Notes: generated from the letters alone by a model not told the origin. A stretch of 64,000 nucleotides of DNA from Paenibacillus sp. SYP-B3998 (GCF_010820665.1 NZ_JAAIKC010000005.1:186001-250000); one strand, 5' to 3'; shown: positions 1 to 9,330, numbered from the stretch's first letter. A program made the numbers and translations.

Positions 1-522
1 CAAATCATCCAGTTTTTCGATTGGATGATGTCTGACGAAGCTGAGAAATTTTTCACCTTCGGTATTGAGGGTGACACCTACAAAACGGTGGATGGCAAAA
101 TCGATTACAAGAGTCCAACAGATGCGACTGCTGTTGACGAAGAGCGCTATCGTCAATCTTTCTTGTGGCTCGTGCAGGACACCACGTATAATAAAGGGAC
201 ATTGAGCTTTACCGATGAAGGTAAAAAATTAATGAACGTTTATGATACAACGCTGAAAAATGAAGGTCGCGATGGCATTTCCTTCGAGCCACGACTAGAG
301 GCTTTAATGAAAAATCCAGATATTTCGCCGCTCTCTGATCAAGCGCCTCCAGTTATTTTGCAACATATGGTGAAAATGGTGTACGGCAAAGAATCGATCT
401 CGGATTGGCCGAAAGTATTAGAAGAGTGGAAATCCAAAGGCGGGAACGACGTAATCAAGGAAGCAACGGAGAAATTCAATAATAAAGACTCCGGTACGAC
501 AGTGTCGATGCCGCGTAAATAA
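1..522 (+). CDS. Extracellular solute-binding lipoprotein, C-terminal part (sugar ABC transporter)
   Basis: Only the last 173 codons are inside the window; the frame is open from base 1 and ends in TAA at 520-522. The mix of Trp, Tyr, Asp and Gly (GIEG near the start, WLVQDTTYNKG in the middle) and a Lys-rich tail ending MPRK look like the C-lobe of the large (about 500-560 aa) LipO/YtcQ-type binding lipoproteins of Paenibacillus. These capture oligosaccharides outside the membrane and pass them to permeases. The gene directly precedes a YesN/YesM pair and heparinase-family genes, so its ligand is probably an oligosaccharide from an acidic polysaccharide; that is inference from context. N-terminus, lipobox and partner permeases lie upstream of the window. 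Confidence 0.75.
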   Translation, partial: QIIQFFDWMMSDEAEKFFTFGIEGDTYKTVDGKIDYKSPTDATAVDEERYRQSFLWLVQDTTYNKGTLSFTDEGKKLMNVYDTTLKNEGRDGISFEPRLEALMKNPDISPLSDQAPPVILQHMVKMVYGKESISDWPKVLEEWKSKGGNDVIKEATEKFNNKDSGTTVSMPRK

Positions 523-548
523 TAAGCTCAATTGCTGAGCCCCTCCGT

Positions 549-590
549 CTCCTCACGAGCTTATAGCCGTGGGGAGCAGGCTTTTCTCAG
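549..590 (+). terminator. Candidate hairpin after the binding-protein gene
   Basis: CTCCTCACG (549-557) pairs with CGTGGGGAG (568-576) through one wobble pair around a 10-nt loop. A short T stretch (CTTTTCTC) follows at 581. The T run is weak, so this may be a leaky terminator or a processing hairpin between the abundant binding protein and the regulator genes. Confidence 0.35.
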
Positions 591-615
591 GAGATAAAAG
601 GAAGGAGTGTTCCTC

Positions 616-1656
616 ATGTACCGCATACTCATTGTCGACGATGAACCGATGATACGTAAAGGATTACAGAAGCTCGTGGAACAATCGGAGCTGCCCATCG
701 AAAGCTTGCGCTCCGCCGAGAATGGCGTTGCCGCGATGCAGCGGATTCAAGAGGAACGGCCGGACTTTCTATTCACGGATATTCGGATGCCGAAGATGGA
801 CGGGCTGGAGCTGTGCCGCCAGGTTGCTGAGATGGACGCTGATATTCAAGTGGTCGTCATCTCCGGCTTCAGCGATTTCGAGTATGCGCAGAAGTGTGTC
901 TCTTTCGGGGTGAAAGAATACCTGCTTAAGCCTGTTAATATCAAGGGATTTCAGGGCGTTTTGGAAAAGCTGGTTTTAACGAAAAGCAAAGTAAGTTCTG
1001 AAACGTTCGTCGCCGTAACGAAGCTAGAGCAGTGGGCTAGCCGCATGGAGCTCGGGGTATGGATGCTCCAGGAAGCGGAACTGAATGCTTTACTCGATGA
1101 AATCAGGAGCGAGCTGCGTGAGTACAAGCTGAAGCTAAACCGGGTTTGCGACATTTTACAAGAAATTCATACGCTCCTACATCAACGGTTGAATGCGCGC
1201 GATGTGTATTTGATGCAGGGAGAACTGGCGTTAGTAGGAACCAGTAATGAAGAGGAGACATGGCTTCGATTTGCTTGTGCGGTGCGCGGGCATCTGGAAG
1301 AGCTAAGGATCAGGCGCAAAGGCAAGCTCAAGGACCCGGTCGAGGAAGCGAAAAGGTATATGGAATCGCATCTCGCCGAGGAAGTTTCCTTAGAAGAAGT
1401 GGCCGATCATATTGGACTTAACGCTTCTTATTTCAGTCAGTTGTTTAAGCAATCCACCCAGGAGACGTTCGTGCAATATCGGACGCGTAGGCGGATGGAG
1501 AAGGCGAAGAAGCTGCTGGAGCAGCCGCAGTGGCGAATCACGGATATTTCGGGTGAAGTCGGCTATGCCGATCATCCTCATTTTACAAAGACGTTTAAGA
1601 AGTATGCAGGCTGTCTGCCTTCTGAATATCGCCAGCAGATGGGCATCCGTTCATGA
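616..1656 (+). CDS. YesN-type response regulator, receiver plus AraC-family DNA-binding domain
   Basis: A 346-residue cytoplasmic transcription regulator. Residues 1-120 form a CheY-like receiver: acidic pair D8-D9, phospho-acceptor Asp at position 55 (FLFTDIRMPKMDG) and Lys in YLLKPV. The last 100 residues are a double helix-turn-helix AraC domain (EVSLEEVADHIGLN, then YADHPHFTKTFKK). The middle linker is short for the family. ATG 616 is preferred over GTG 607 because the AAGGAAGGAG site at 596-604 sits 11 bases before it. The stop overlaps the start of the sensor kinase (ATGA), so the two are co-translated. It probably activates the neighbouring binding-protein and heparinase-family genes in response to an oligosaccharide. 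Confidence 0.88.
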   Translation: MYRILIVDDEPMIRKGLQKLVEQSELPIESLRSAENGVAAMQRIQEERPDFLFTDIRMPKMDGLELCRQVAEMDADIQVVVISGFSDFEYAQKCVSFGVKEYLLKPVNIKGFQGVLEKLVLTKSKVSSETFVAVTKLEQWASRMELGVWMLQEAELNALLDEIRSELREYKLKLNRVCDILQEIHTLLHQRLNARDVYLMQGELALVGTSNEEETWLRFACAVRGHLEELRIRRKGKLKDPVEEAKRYMESHLAEEVSLEEVADHIGLNASYFSQLFKQSTQETFVQYRTRRRMEKAKKLLEQPQWRITDISGEVGYADHPHFTKTFKKYAGCLPSEYRQQMGIRS

Positions 1657-3518
1657 AGAGGAAAACGCTTTCCGGCCAAATCTATTTGTATTTCATGATC
1701 GTCATTGTTTTGTCGCTTTTATCCGTAGGCGTCTTCTCTTATGTGCAGTCCTCGCGGGCGTTAGACAGGCAAGTCAAGCAGTATATGGAGCAAATGATAG
1801 ACAGCGCCAATTATCAAACGGATATTTACTTGCAAGCGTATGAGCTGCTGAGCAACTCCTTCTCATCTAATTCAGATGTTCGGTCTTTCATGGAGATTAA
1901 GCGCAATGATGCTTACGAGTATTACGAGTACTCCGATAAAATCAAGAAATTCGCTTTAGCTTCTGTGGAATCTATCGTCACTTTATACAAACAACTTAAT
2001 ATGATTTATGTTGTCGGGCAGCATGGCCGTTCCGTCATTTATGAGAATCAAAACTTGCTTAATTTCGATCCTATTCTCGTGCAGGAGAAATATGCGAATC
2101 TGATGAATTCTACGCCAAGCGACGGACGAATTGTGCTGCTCAACATGAGTATCCGGCCTGTAGATCAAGGCTCGGTGGTCACGATGGCTCGTAAAGTCAG
2201 AGGGCCTTCCTACGGAGACGATCGTGGCGTAGTCGCGATTGAGATTAAGCTGGCCGAGTTGGCTAAAATATGGAGCCGTGTCAGCCTAGGCAAAGCAGGC
2301 TTCTTCTTTATCATCGACGATGCCGGAAACTATATTTATCCACCGTCAATGGGAGAGCGTAAGCCCAGCGATGAGTTGGCCTCGCTTGTTCTGGCAAGTG
2401 GAAATCAAACGTTCCTGCACAAGTATAACGGTGAGCAAAGGATGTACGTTTCTCGTAAATCAGGCTACTCCGATTGGAATCTTGTCGCTTCCATGCCAGT
2501 TGAGGAATTGCGACGTCCTGCCGATACGATTCGGACGACGACGATTAGTGTCGGGCTTGTAACGCTTGCTATCGCATTATGGCTAGCCTCTCGATTCGGT
2601 CGTTCGATCATTGCACCTATTCGCGGGTTGAAGGAAAGCATGCGCGAGACGGAAAAGGGGAATTGGCAGTACATCGATGAGATCGGCCGTACGGACGAAA
2701 TCGGCGGTTTGATCCATAGCTACAATCTGATGGTGACGCGTCTCTCAGATATGATTGAACGAGTGTATGAGGCGGAGCTAGATCAGCAAAAGAACGCGCT
2801 TGAGCTAGGTGAATCGAAGCTGGAACGTCAACGGGCTGAATTCCAGTCGCTGCAGCTTCAAATTAATCCCCATTTCTTGTATAACACCTTGGAAACGATT
2901 AATTGTTATGCCATTGTACAGAATTCGAGCGAAATTACTGAGATGGTAGAAGCGATGGCTTTCATGCTGCGTTATTCGGTTCAGACCAATTTGGAAGAAA
3001 TCACGGTGGCCAATGAGCTTAACCATGTTCGTAATTATATGATTATTTTGCAGCATCGGACGGGAAGCGATTTCGAGATTCATGTAGCTGTACCGCCTAG
3101 TTTGCTTTTGGAAAAAATGGTTCGACTGACGCTGCAGCCCGTAATAGAAAATATTTTTCAACATGCGTTTCCTGATGGCGTAGAAGATCACCACTATATT
3201 TGTATTAATGCCCGTAAAGAGGATGGCCTGTTTCAAGTGTACGTTGAGGACAATGGAGCAGGAATGAAACCAGAACGGCTTGCTGAGCTGCGGAAGAAGC
3301 TGGAGATGAACCGTTTGGCGGAGCCTGATGAGATCGAAGGTGCGAAGCGCGGAGGTATCGGCTTAATGAACGTCCATCGACGCATTCAGATGGTTTTTGG
3401 CGAGGCATATGGCTTATCCATCGACAGCGAATGGGGAAAAGGAACCTGTATGACAATGACGATGCCAGAGATGGATAGATCCAAGATGCGGGGGAAAGAC
3501 GGCTACTCGGAAGCATAA
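1653..3518 (+). CDS. YesM-type sensor histidine kinase
   Basis: A 621-residue membrane kinase, partner of the regulator just upstream with which it overlaps by 4 bases. Order: transmembrane helix at about 12-32, an extracellular Cache-like sensor of about 240 residues, second transmembrane helix near 292-310 (SVGLVTLAIALWLASRF), HAMP linker, and a His_kinase domain with acceptor His407 in INPHFLYNTLETI. The ATPase domain has the N box (PVIENIFQHAF) and glycine boxes (VEDNGAGM, GGIGLMNVHRR). Members sense sugars or their binding proteins outside the cell. A cre-like palindrome GGAAAACGCTTTCC lies at 1660-1673 inside the first codons, but whether CcpA uses it is unknown. Confidence 0.88.
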   Translation: MKRKTLSGQIYLYFMIVIVLSLLSVGVFSYVQSSRALDRQVKQYMEQMIDSANYQTDIYLQAYELLSNSFSSNSDVRSFMEIKRNDAYEYYEYSDKIKKFALASVESIVTLYKQLNMIYVVGQHGRSVIYENQNLLNFDPILVQEKYANLMNSTPSDGRIVLLNMSIRPVDQGSVVTMARKVRGPSYGDDRGVVAIEIKLAELAKIWSRVSLGKAGFFFIIDDAGNYIYPPSMGERKPSDELASLVLASGNQTFLHKYNGEQRMYVSRKSGYSDWNLVASMPVEELRRPADTIRTTTISVGLVTLAIALWLASRFGRSIIAPIRGLKESMRETEKGNWQYIDEIGRTDEIGGLIHSYNLMVTRLSDMIERVYEAELDQQKNALELGESKLERQRAEFQSLQLQINPHFLYNTLETINCYAIVQNSSEITEMVEAMAFMLRYSVQTNLEEITVANELNHVRNYMIILQHRTGSDFEIHVAVPPSLLLEKMVRLTLQPVIENIFQHAFPDGVEDHHYICINARKEDGLFQVYVEDNGAGMKPERLAELRKKLEMNRLAEPDEIEGAKRGGIGLMNVHRRIQMVFGEAYGLSIDSEWGKGTCMTMTMPEMDRSKMRGKDGYSEA

Positions 3519-3553
3519 GACGACGGAAATTAGAGCTATGGGAGGAAATCAGA

Positions 3554-4321
3554 ATGAAGATCGACTTAACTGGAAAAATAGCGCTTGTTACGGGGTCTAA
3601 TGCGGGTATTGGACGTGCGATTGCAATCGCTTTAGCGAGCAATGGGGCGAAGGTTGGCGTGAACTGTTTGAACAATGTGGCACAAGGACAGGAAGTCGTG
3701 GCTGCCATTCAAGCAGCAGGAGGCGAAGCGATTCTCGTGCAAGCAGACGTAACGGATACAGTGCAAATCGATCGATTGGTAGGCGAGGTTGAGTGGGCGT
3801 TCGGTGGAACGATTGATATTCTTGTCAACAATGCAGGACATCTTGTGCAGCGTGTTCCCAATGCGGATATGACGGAAGAGATGTATGAGCGTATTATGAA
3901 TGTCAACCTGAAGAGTACAGTGTTCATGAGTAAAAGAGTACTGGCGGGTATGAAAGCTAAGGGCTGCGGGCGCATTGTTAATATGACCTCTGTCGCTGCG
4001 CATAACGGCGGCGGACCGGGGTCAAGCATTTATGCAGCAAGCAAAGCGGCGGTTTTGACCTTCTCTAAGGGATTAGCCAAGGAAGTAGCCGCAAACGGCA
4101 TTATGGTAAATAATGTATCGCCGGGTTTTATCGGGAATACGATGTTCCATGCGACATTCACGACAGACACAGCACGGACAGCTACGGTGAATGGCATTCC
4201 GCTTCAGCGCGAAGGAACGCCTGACGATGTCGCAGGAGCGGTATTGTATCTAGTCTCGGATTTAGCTGCCTACGTGACAGGTGAAACGATTGAGATCAAC
4301 GGCGGGATGATGATGCGATGA
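3554..4321 (+). CDS. SDR-family oxidoreductase (FabG/KduD-like)
   Basis: A 255-residue classical short-chain dehydrogenase. Visible are the nucleotide-binding TGxxxGIG (T13 to G20), NNAG at 92-95, N118, and the catalytic Ser146, Tyr160 and Lys164 (YAASK). The C-terminal GGxxx tail (EINGGMMM) is typical. GGAGG at 3541-3545 supports ATG 3554. The stop overlaps the next ATG (ATGA), coupling it to a heparinase-family protein. In uronic-acid polysaccharide pathways an SDR reduces the unsaturated or keto sugar released by lyases (for example 4-deoxy-5-hexosulose uronate, or 2-keto-3-deoxygluconate-type sugars), so a similar role is likely here. The substrate cannot be read from sequence, and a FabG-like role in lipid synthesis is less likely in this context. 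Confidence 0.85.
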   Translation: MKIDLTGKIALVTGSNAGIGRAIAIALASNGAKVGVNCLNNVAQGQEVVAAIQAAGGEAILVQADVTDTVQIDRLVGEVEWAFGGTIDILVNNAGHLVQRVPNADMTEEMYERIMNVNLKSTVFMSKRVLAGMKAKGCGRIVNMTSVAAHNGGGPGSSIYAASKAAVLTFSKGLAKEVAANGIMVNNVSPGFIGNTMFHATFTTDTARTATVNGIPLQREGTPDDVAGAVLYLVSDLAAYVTGETIEINGGMMMR

Positions 4322-6411
4322 GTATGACGCCGAGGTTAGGGGAGAAGTTGAAGGGACTTACATGGGCTGCAAACCTAGTCAATGAGCTGAAAAATGAGAT
4401 CGATAGGCTGCTTGATGCAGGCAGTCTGTTGATTCCGAGAGAACCTGGGGGTTGGTGGCACCAGTATGTTTGTCCACGTCATAATACCGAACTGATGTTC
4501 GATACCTTGGCTGTGAGTGCATCCGAATTCTTCTGTCCGTATGGCTGCCGCATCGAGGGCGAGGCATACAAAGGGGCATGGCTCGTGTTCAAGCATCAGT
4601 CACTCGCACGCATTGCGCTGCAGGCAGCGGCTGTGTATGCCGTGAATGGGGACGAGGATTATGCGAGTCTCAGTAAACGGCTGCTCGTTGAATACGCCGA
4701 GCAGTTCCCGCTTTATCCTGTGCATCCTGAAGCACAGGGCTGGATGCTGAAAGGGCGGGCGTTTCACCAAGCGCTGACGGAGGCGATCTGGTCCACGACG
4801 TTGATTCGCGCTTACCTCCTTCTACGCGATGAAGGCGTTACGTTCAACTCCGAGGAGCAAGGAGCTATTGATGCCTTTCTGGAGCTGCTCGCCGGGAGTA
4901 TGGAGGAATATCGGCGTATTCTTATTCATGAGCGGAATAATCCGGAGAACAATTACACCGCTTGGCTTAACGCTTCATTGTCTTGCGTGTACGCTGCCCG
5001 CGGGCAGCGAGTAGCATTGGAAGTGCTTGTTGAAGGGACCGGCGGCTTCAAACATCATTTATCGATCGGAGTGAAGCCTGATCAGTTGGAATTCGAAGGA
5101 AGCACGTATTACCATGTTTTTGTGCTTCGGGCCTATTTAATTTCCGCCGAAATGGCAAAACGCTTTGGTATAGATCTCTACGCATGCGAAGGCGAAGCGG
5201 GCCAATCCATGCGCGGCATGCTCGTCGCGTTAGCCGATCTCGCCGACGATCGCGGAGCCCTGCCAGCGCTGCACGACGGGCCTCTGGCGCGCGAGCCTTA
5301 CGCCCGTGAGATCGCCGAGATCGCCGAGCAAGGGCTGGCGATCTATGGCATTGCCAGCCTCGCGCCGGTAGCCCGCGAAGCCTACCGGCAGCTAGGCGCT
5401 GCGAGCGGCGAGCGCTGCCAGCTCGAGGCCCATCTGTATGGCGCAGGAGAAGCCGCCGTACCAGGGTCAGAGCTGCGCGAAGCGGCTGTATCCGCAGGGC
5501 CAGAGCCACGCGAAGCACGACTCTTCGCGGACTCCGGCTTCGCCGTTGGCCGTGTGGCGGGGAATCCGCTATCGTTCCTCGCCGATTTCGGCGAGCATGG
5601 CGGTTCTCACGGCCATTTCGACAAGCTGCATCTGACGTTGATGCATCCCGTGCAAACATGGACCCCTGATTACGGGATGGTGCCTTACGGCTCATCGTTA
5701 CGTAAGTCATGGTTCGCCGAAACGGCGAGTCACAACACGGTGTCGGTGGGTGGCGTTTCGCAAGCGCCGCACGAGGGGCGCTGCGTCCGTTTTGAAGCGA
5801 CAGCTACCCGCGTGTATGCATGGTTGCAGTCGACGGAAGCTTATGCTGGCTGCGTGTTAGATCGCCATGTGCTGCTTAGCGGCGAGTGGCTGCTGGATTG
5901 GTTTCACGTTGAGCTCACAGGCGAAGAGCCTACTCAGCTAGCTTGGTGGATGCATCCAGCCGTTCCACCGCTTTCTGAGCAGCTGGAAGCGCTCAGCGTT
6001 AGCGATGCATCGGCTTACTCGCTGCGTGTCCAAGAGCAGATGCTGTCCGTAATCGGCCGCTTCGTGCCGATCGGCTCCAGCGAAAGCGAAGGCGCGCAGG
6101 TACACGCGTCGTACGTGCTTAGAGCTGGCTCTGACGAAGCGACGGTGTTCCACACGGCGCTCATCCTGCCGGGGGATGAGCTGCTCGCGGTTCACACACC
6201 GGGTGATTCCATAGATCCGAGCGTGCCGCTGACCGCCTTATTACACCAACGGACGGACGCTAGGGCTGATTTCATTCATGTCTATCGCACGGGAAGCCGT
6301 GCGGAGGTGAAATGGCTTACTACAACGGAGATTGAGGTTTCCGTTTCGGGTGTTCCGGATAGCGCTACCCGTATCCAACTTACCAGAGATCAAGGCTTGT
6401 TTTTTACATAG
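4318..6411 (+). CDS. Heparinase II/III family protein, putative polysaccharide lyase
   Basis: A 697-residue protein without an evident signal peptide, so probably cytoplasmic and acting on imported oligosaccharides. The N-terminal half (to about residue 340) is the helical toroid-type domain; it holds NNPENNYTAW (207-216), where PL15/PL17/PL21-type lyases carry active-site Asn and Tyr. The C-terminal beta-sandwich Hepar_II_III domain has the hallmark HGGSHGHFDKL (427-437) with candidate catalytic and metal His residues. Family members eliminate across uronic-acid glycosidic bonds (alginate, heparin or chondroitin type). Around residues 300-410 (bases 5210-5550) composition becomes GC- and Ala/Arg/Glu-rich with a repeated REA/EPREA pattern, an insertion-like linker. 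Specificity (alginate, glycosaminoglycan or other) is not determinable here. Confidence 0.8.
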   Translation: MSMTPRLGEKLKGLTWAANLVNELKNEIDRLLDAGSLLIPREPGGWWHQYVCPRHNTELMFDTLAVSASEFFCPYGCRIEGEAYKGAWLVFKHQSLARIALQAAAVYAVNGDEDYASLSKRLLVEYAEQFPLYPVHPEAQGWMLKGRAFHQALTEAIWSTTLIRAYLLLRDEGVTFNSEEQGAIDAFLELLAGSMEEYRRILIHERNNPENNYTAWLNASLSCVYAARGQRVALEVLVEGTGGFKHHLSIGVKPDQLEFEGSTYYHVFVLRAYLISAEMAKRFGIDLYACEGEAGQSMRGMLVALADLADDRGALPALHDGPLAREPYAREIAEIAEQGLAIYGIASLAPVAREAYRQLGAASGERCQLEAHLYGAGEAAVPGSELREAAVSAGPEPREARLFADSGFAVGRVAGNPLSFLADFGEHGGSHGHFDKLHLTLMHPVQTWTPDYGMVPYGSSLRKSWFAETASHNTVSVGGVSQAPHEGRCVRFEATATRVYAWLQSTEAYAGCVLDRHVLLSGEWLLDWFHVELTGEEPTQLAWWMHPAVPPLSEQLEALSVSDASAYSLRVQEQMLSVIGRFVPIGSSESEGAQVHASYVLRAGSDEATVFHTALILPGDELLAVHTPGDSIDPSVPLTALLHQRTDARADFIHVYRTGSRAEVKWLTTTEIEVSVSGVPDSATRIQLTRDQGLFFT

Positions 6412-6436
6412 AGAACTCGTGCGAAGGAGAATGGAT

Positions 6437-8740
6437 ATGACTTCGTTATTACCGTTATATGAGCCGCAAAGCGGCGTATTGACTGTGCAATACGAACCGA
6501 ATGAACAAACTGTCCTGCTAGAGAATCCGCCTCGCTTCACCTGGATTCCCGCGCAGCTTGAGAAAGATCGCTATGTGCTGCAAATCTCTCAATCCGATTT
6601 GTTCATTGAGGCGGAGACTCGAACGATTCAGCCCATTCTCTATAACCTGTATACGCCTGACAAAGTGTTAACACCGGGTACGTATTTCTGGCGGTATGCA
6701 TTGTTGACAGAAGCGGGCGAGCAAACGGTTTGGAGCCGTGTACGGCAATTTGACGTGCAGGTAGGATTACCCGAGACGCCTTTGCCAAGCCGGGAACGCC
6801 GCTATGCAGAAGCAAACATGGCACATCCGCGCCTGTGGCTGCAAGCTGAAGAGCTATCGGCATTCCGCAGCCAGCTAGCCGCGGACCCTACTTACTGTGG
6901 CTGGGATGCCTTCTATGAGAAGTCTGTCCAGCCTTGGCTTCAACGCGAATTGCTTGCTGAGCCGCAGCCGTATCCGAATAATAAGCGAATTGCTAAGCTT
7001 TGGCGTCAAATGTACATGGATGCGCAAGAAGCGTTGTATGCGGTCCGACATTTAGCCGTAGCTGGCGTCATTCTAGAGGATAAATCCCTGTTGGAACGTG
7101 CGCGAACATGGCTGCTGCATCTGTGCAGCTGGGACGCCTTGGGAACGACTAGCCGAGATTATAATGACGAGGCTTCGTTCCGCATGGCAGGGGCCATTGC
7201 GTGGGGCTACGACTGGCTGCATGCTCAGTTAACGGAAGAGGAGCGTATAGAAGTCCGCCGAGTGCTGCTGGCACGCGTACGCCAAGTTGCGCACCACGTG
7301 ATCGACCACTCCAAGATTCATCATGTGCCGTTTGACAGCCACGCGGTTCGCTCGTTATCGAGCGTTCTGGTGCCTTGCTGCATCGTCATGCTGGATGAGG
7401 AGCCGGAAGTTCGCGAGTGGCTGGACTACACGGTCGAATACTATGCGTGCTTATATTCCCCATGGGGTGGTCCTGATGGCGGATGGGCAGAAGGGCCGAT
7501 GTACTGGACGACTGGCATGGCTTTTGTGACCGAAGCGATGAATTTGTTGAAGAAATATACAAGCGTTGATTTCTACAAGCGCCCTTTTTTCACGAAAACA
7601 GGAGATTTTCCTTTATATACCTTCAGCCCGGATACGCTTCGCGCTAGCTTCTGCGACCAATCTACACTAGGTGACCCTGTTAGCTTGAAAACGGGATTTA
7701 ACATTCGCCAATTCGCGGGTGTAACCGGAAATGGTCTTTACCAGTGGTATTTCGAACGGGTGCGGGAGACCGACACCGATTCGGAGCTGAAATTTTACAA
7801 CTACGGCTGGTGGGATTTTCGTTTTGATGAAATGATTTATCGTCACGATTATCCGCAAGTGGAGCCTGTCGTGCCTACGGATGAACATATCGAACCCGTC
7901 AAATGGTTCCGAGATATCGGCTGGGTGGCCTTCCATTCGCAGATGGCCGATCCAGAGCGTCATATCATGCTGTTGACCAAAAGCAGCAAATACGGTTCTG
8001 TCAGCCATAGTCACGGTGATCAAAATTCGTTCCTATTGCATGCTTATGGGGAGCCGTTAGCTATAGAGAGCGGTTATTATGTAGCATTCGGCAGCACGAT
8101 GCATATGAATTGGCGCAGACAGACTCGTTCTACCAATAACATCTTAATTGATGGACAGGGGCAATACGCAGAGAAGAATAAAGTGCTCAATATGGCGGCA
8201 TCAGGTATTGTTGAGGCAGCGGAGCAGCGCAAGGGCTACGGGTATTCGCGCTCCAACGCAACCGCAGCTTACAAGGAGAACGTGCCTTATTTGGAGCGAT
8301 ACATACGCGAGTTGTACTTTTTTGGCGGCTACGTCGTTGTCGTGGATCACATCGATCTATCACAAGCAGGCTCCATTGACTGGCTGTTCCAGACCCTTTA
8401 CGAAATGAAGCTTGATGGGCAATCATTCAAGGTGCAGGGGCGCAAGGCTGATATGGACGGTCGGTTCGTCTATTGCTCTTCTGGCGAGCTTGCGCTTACG
8501 CAGAGCCATAGCTTTGAAGGTGTGGATCTATCCGAAGTGGAAGGATTGCCTTTGCATTGGCATCTTAAGGCGACGACGAAATCAGCCCGCAGCCATCGAA
8601 TTGCGACATTGCTCGTGCCGATCAAGCACGGCGAGCCGAAATATGTGTCCTATTTTATGGACGACCAAGGTTTCGACACATCGATTTATTTCACCGAGGA
8701 CGGCGTGACCCACAGGGTTGAGGTACCGAAGGCTTACTAA
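6437..8740 (+). CDS. DUF4962-like / heparinase II/III family protein
   Basis: A 767-residue protein following the lyase above after 25 bases. ATG 6437 is chosen because GAAGGAGA (6422-6429) is 7 bases away, whereas ATG 6431 is too close. An N-terminal beta-rich segment (residues 1-110, with NPPRFTWIP and TYFWRYAL) resembles the fibronectin-like start of DUF4962 proteins. A helical toroid-type domain follows, and the C-terminal heparinase sandwich starts near residue 490 with SHSHGDQNSF (523-532). The His-x-His plus Asn cluster marks it as a second candidate lyase or exo-acting hydrolase. No signal peptide is evident. It probably works with the preceding enzyme on different linkages of the same oligosaccharide. 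Confidence 0.75.
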   Translation: MTSLLPLYEPQSGVLTVQYEPNEQTVLLENPPRFTWIPAQLEKDRYVLQISQSDLFIEAETRTIQPILYNLYTPDKVLTPGTYFWRYALLTEAGEQTVWSRVRQFDVQVGLPETPLPSRERRYAEANMAHPRLWLQAEELSAFRSQLAADPTYCGWDAFYEKSVQPWLQRELLAEPQPYPNNKRIAKLWRQMYMDAQEALYAVRHLAVAGVILEDKSLLERARTWLLHLCSWDALGTTSRDYNDEASFRMAGAIAWGYDWLHAQLTEEERIEVRRVLLARVRQVAHHVIDHSKIHHVPFDSHAVRSLSSVLVPCCIVMLDEEPEVREWLDYTVEYYACLYSPWGGPDGGWAEGPMYWTTGMAFVTEAMNLLKKYTSVDFYKRPFFTKTGDFPLYTFSPDTLRASFCDQSTLGDPVSLKTGFNIRQFAGVTGNGLYQWYFERVRETDTDSELKFYNYGWWDFRFDEMIYRHDYPQVEPVVPTDEHIEPVKWFRDIGWVAFHSQMADPERHIMLLTKSSKYGSVSHSHGDQNSFLLHAYGEPLAIESGYYVAFGSTMHMNWRRQTRSTNNILIDGQGQYAEKNKVLNMAASGIVEAAEQRKGYGYSRSNATAAYKENVPYLERYIRELYFFGGYVVVVDHIDLSQAGSIDWLFQTLYEMKLDGQSFKVQGRKADMDGRFVYCSSGELALTQSHSFEGVDLSEVEGLPLHWHLKATTKSARSHRIATLLVPIKHGEPKYVSYFMDDQGFDTSIYFTEDGVTHRVEVPKAY

Positions 8741-8763
8741 GCGGAGGATGATTCTTTTCCGTT

Positions 8764-8791
8764 AGGCTCTGTTATACATTGTTGTTGATTT
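8764..8791 (+). repeat. Left inverted repeat of the cassette-like element
   Basis: 28 bp that match the reverse complement of 9331-9358 at 24 positions. Shared blocks in order are AGGCT, TGTTAT, CATT and TGTTGATTT. Confidence 0.6.
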
Positions 8792-8900
8792 AATGACGGG
8801 CCTTCCCATTTGGAGAGTGGTGTTAAGCTAACGGCAGGATAGTGAAAAGCGAGAAACTTATTTAATATTCATAACGTCATAAAATAAAAGGGGGATTTAA

Positions 8901-9275
8901 ATGAGAAAATTGTGCTTACTTTTTGGAATACTGTCCATCACTTTTATAATTGCTTCTTGTAATTCTCGCTATATAGGAAATCCAACTGCTAAAGATATTT
9001 TAACAAATAATAAAGATGCAGATATTTTTATGTTAAATGGCATTATATATCGTAATGCAGAAGATATTAAGTGGGTAAATGAACGGGAATTAACATTAGG
9101 TGAAGAAGTCGGGGAGATTAAGAAGCAAACTAAAAAAAGTGGCGAATTCGAGAATTATACTGCTACCAAACTACCAGTCGGAACTTTAATATACAAACCA
9201 GTTGAAAAAGGCGATATCTATATCGCAATTGTTGATAACAAAGAAATACTATATTTAGGTTTGCGTGAAGGATAA
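8901..9275 (+). CDS. Small AT-rich lipoprotein of unknown function
   Basis: A 124-residue protein with a type II signal peptide: Lys-containing start, hydrophobic core LCLLFGILSITFII and lipobox ASC with the lipid-modified Cys at position 20. The exported part is charged, with no motif I recognise (NGIIYRNAEDIKWVNERE is its most distinctive stretch). The ribosome site is AGGGGGA at 8888-8894. Codon use is far more AT-rich (many AAT, ATA, TTA) than the genes on either side, and the gene lies between inverted repeats, which suggests horizontal arrival as cargo. It has no operon partner. It may act at the outer face of the membrane. Confidence 0.75.
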   Translation: MRKLCLLFGILSITFIIASCNSRYIGNPTAKDILTNNKDADIFMLNGIIYRNAEDIKWVNERELTLGEEVGEIKKQTKKSGEFENYTATKLPVGTLIYKPVEKGDIYIAIVDNKEILYLGLREG

Positions 9276-9330
9276 TATATTCTTATTTTGTTAACGGGAG
9301 TTCAATACATATGGCGGTTTTTTTGTTCAA

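Noticed and set aside
1660-1673. cre-like palindrome GGAAAACGCTTTCC
   Set aside because: It is inside the first codons of the kinase gene and departs from consensus at both ends; kept only as a remark.
5048-5710. 220-codon minus-strand frame inside the heparinase-family gene
   Set aside because: It is Arg-rich antisense to a GC-rich coding stretch, the expected shadow of biased codon use.
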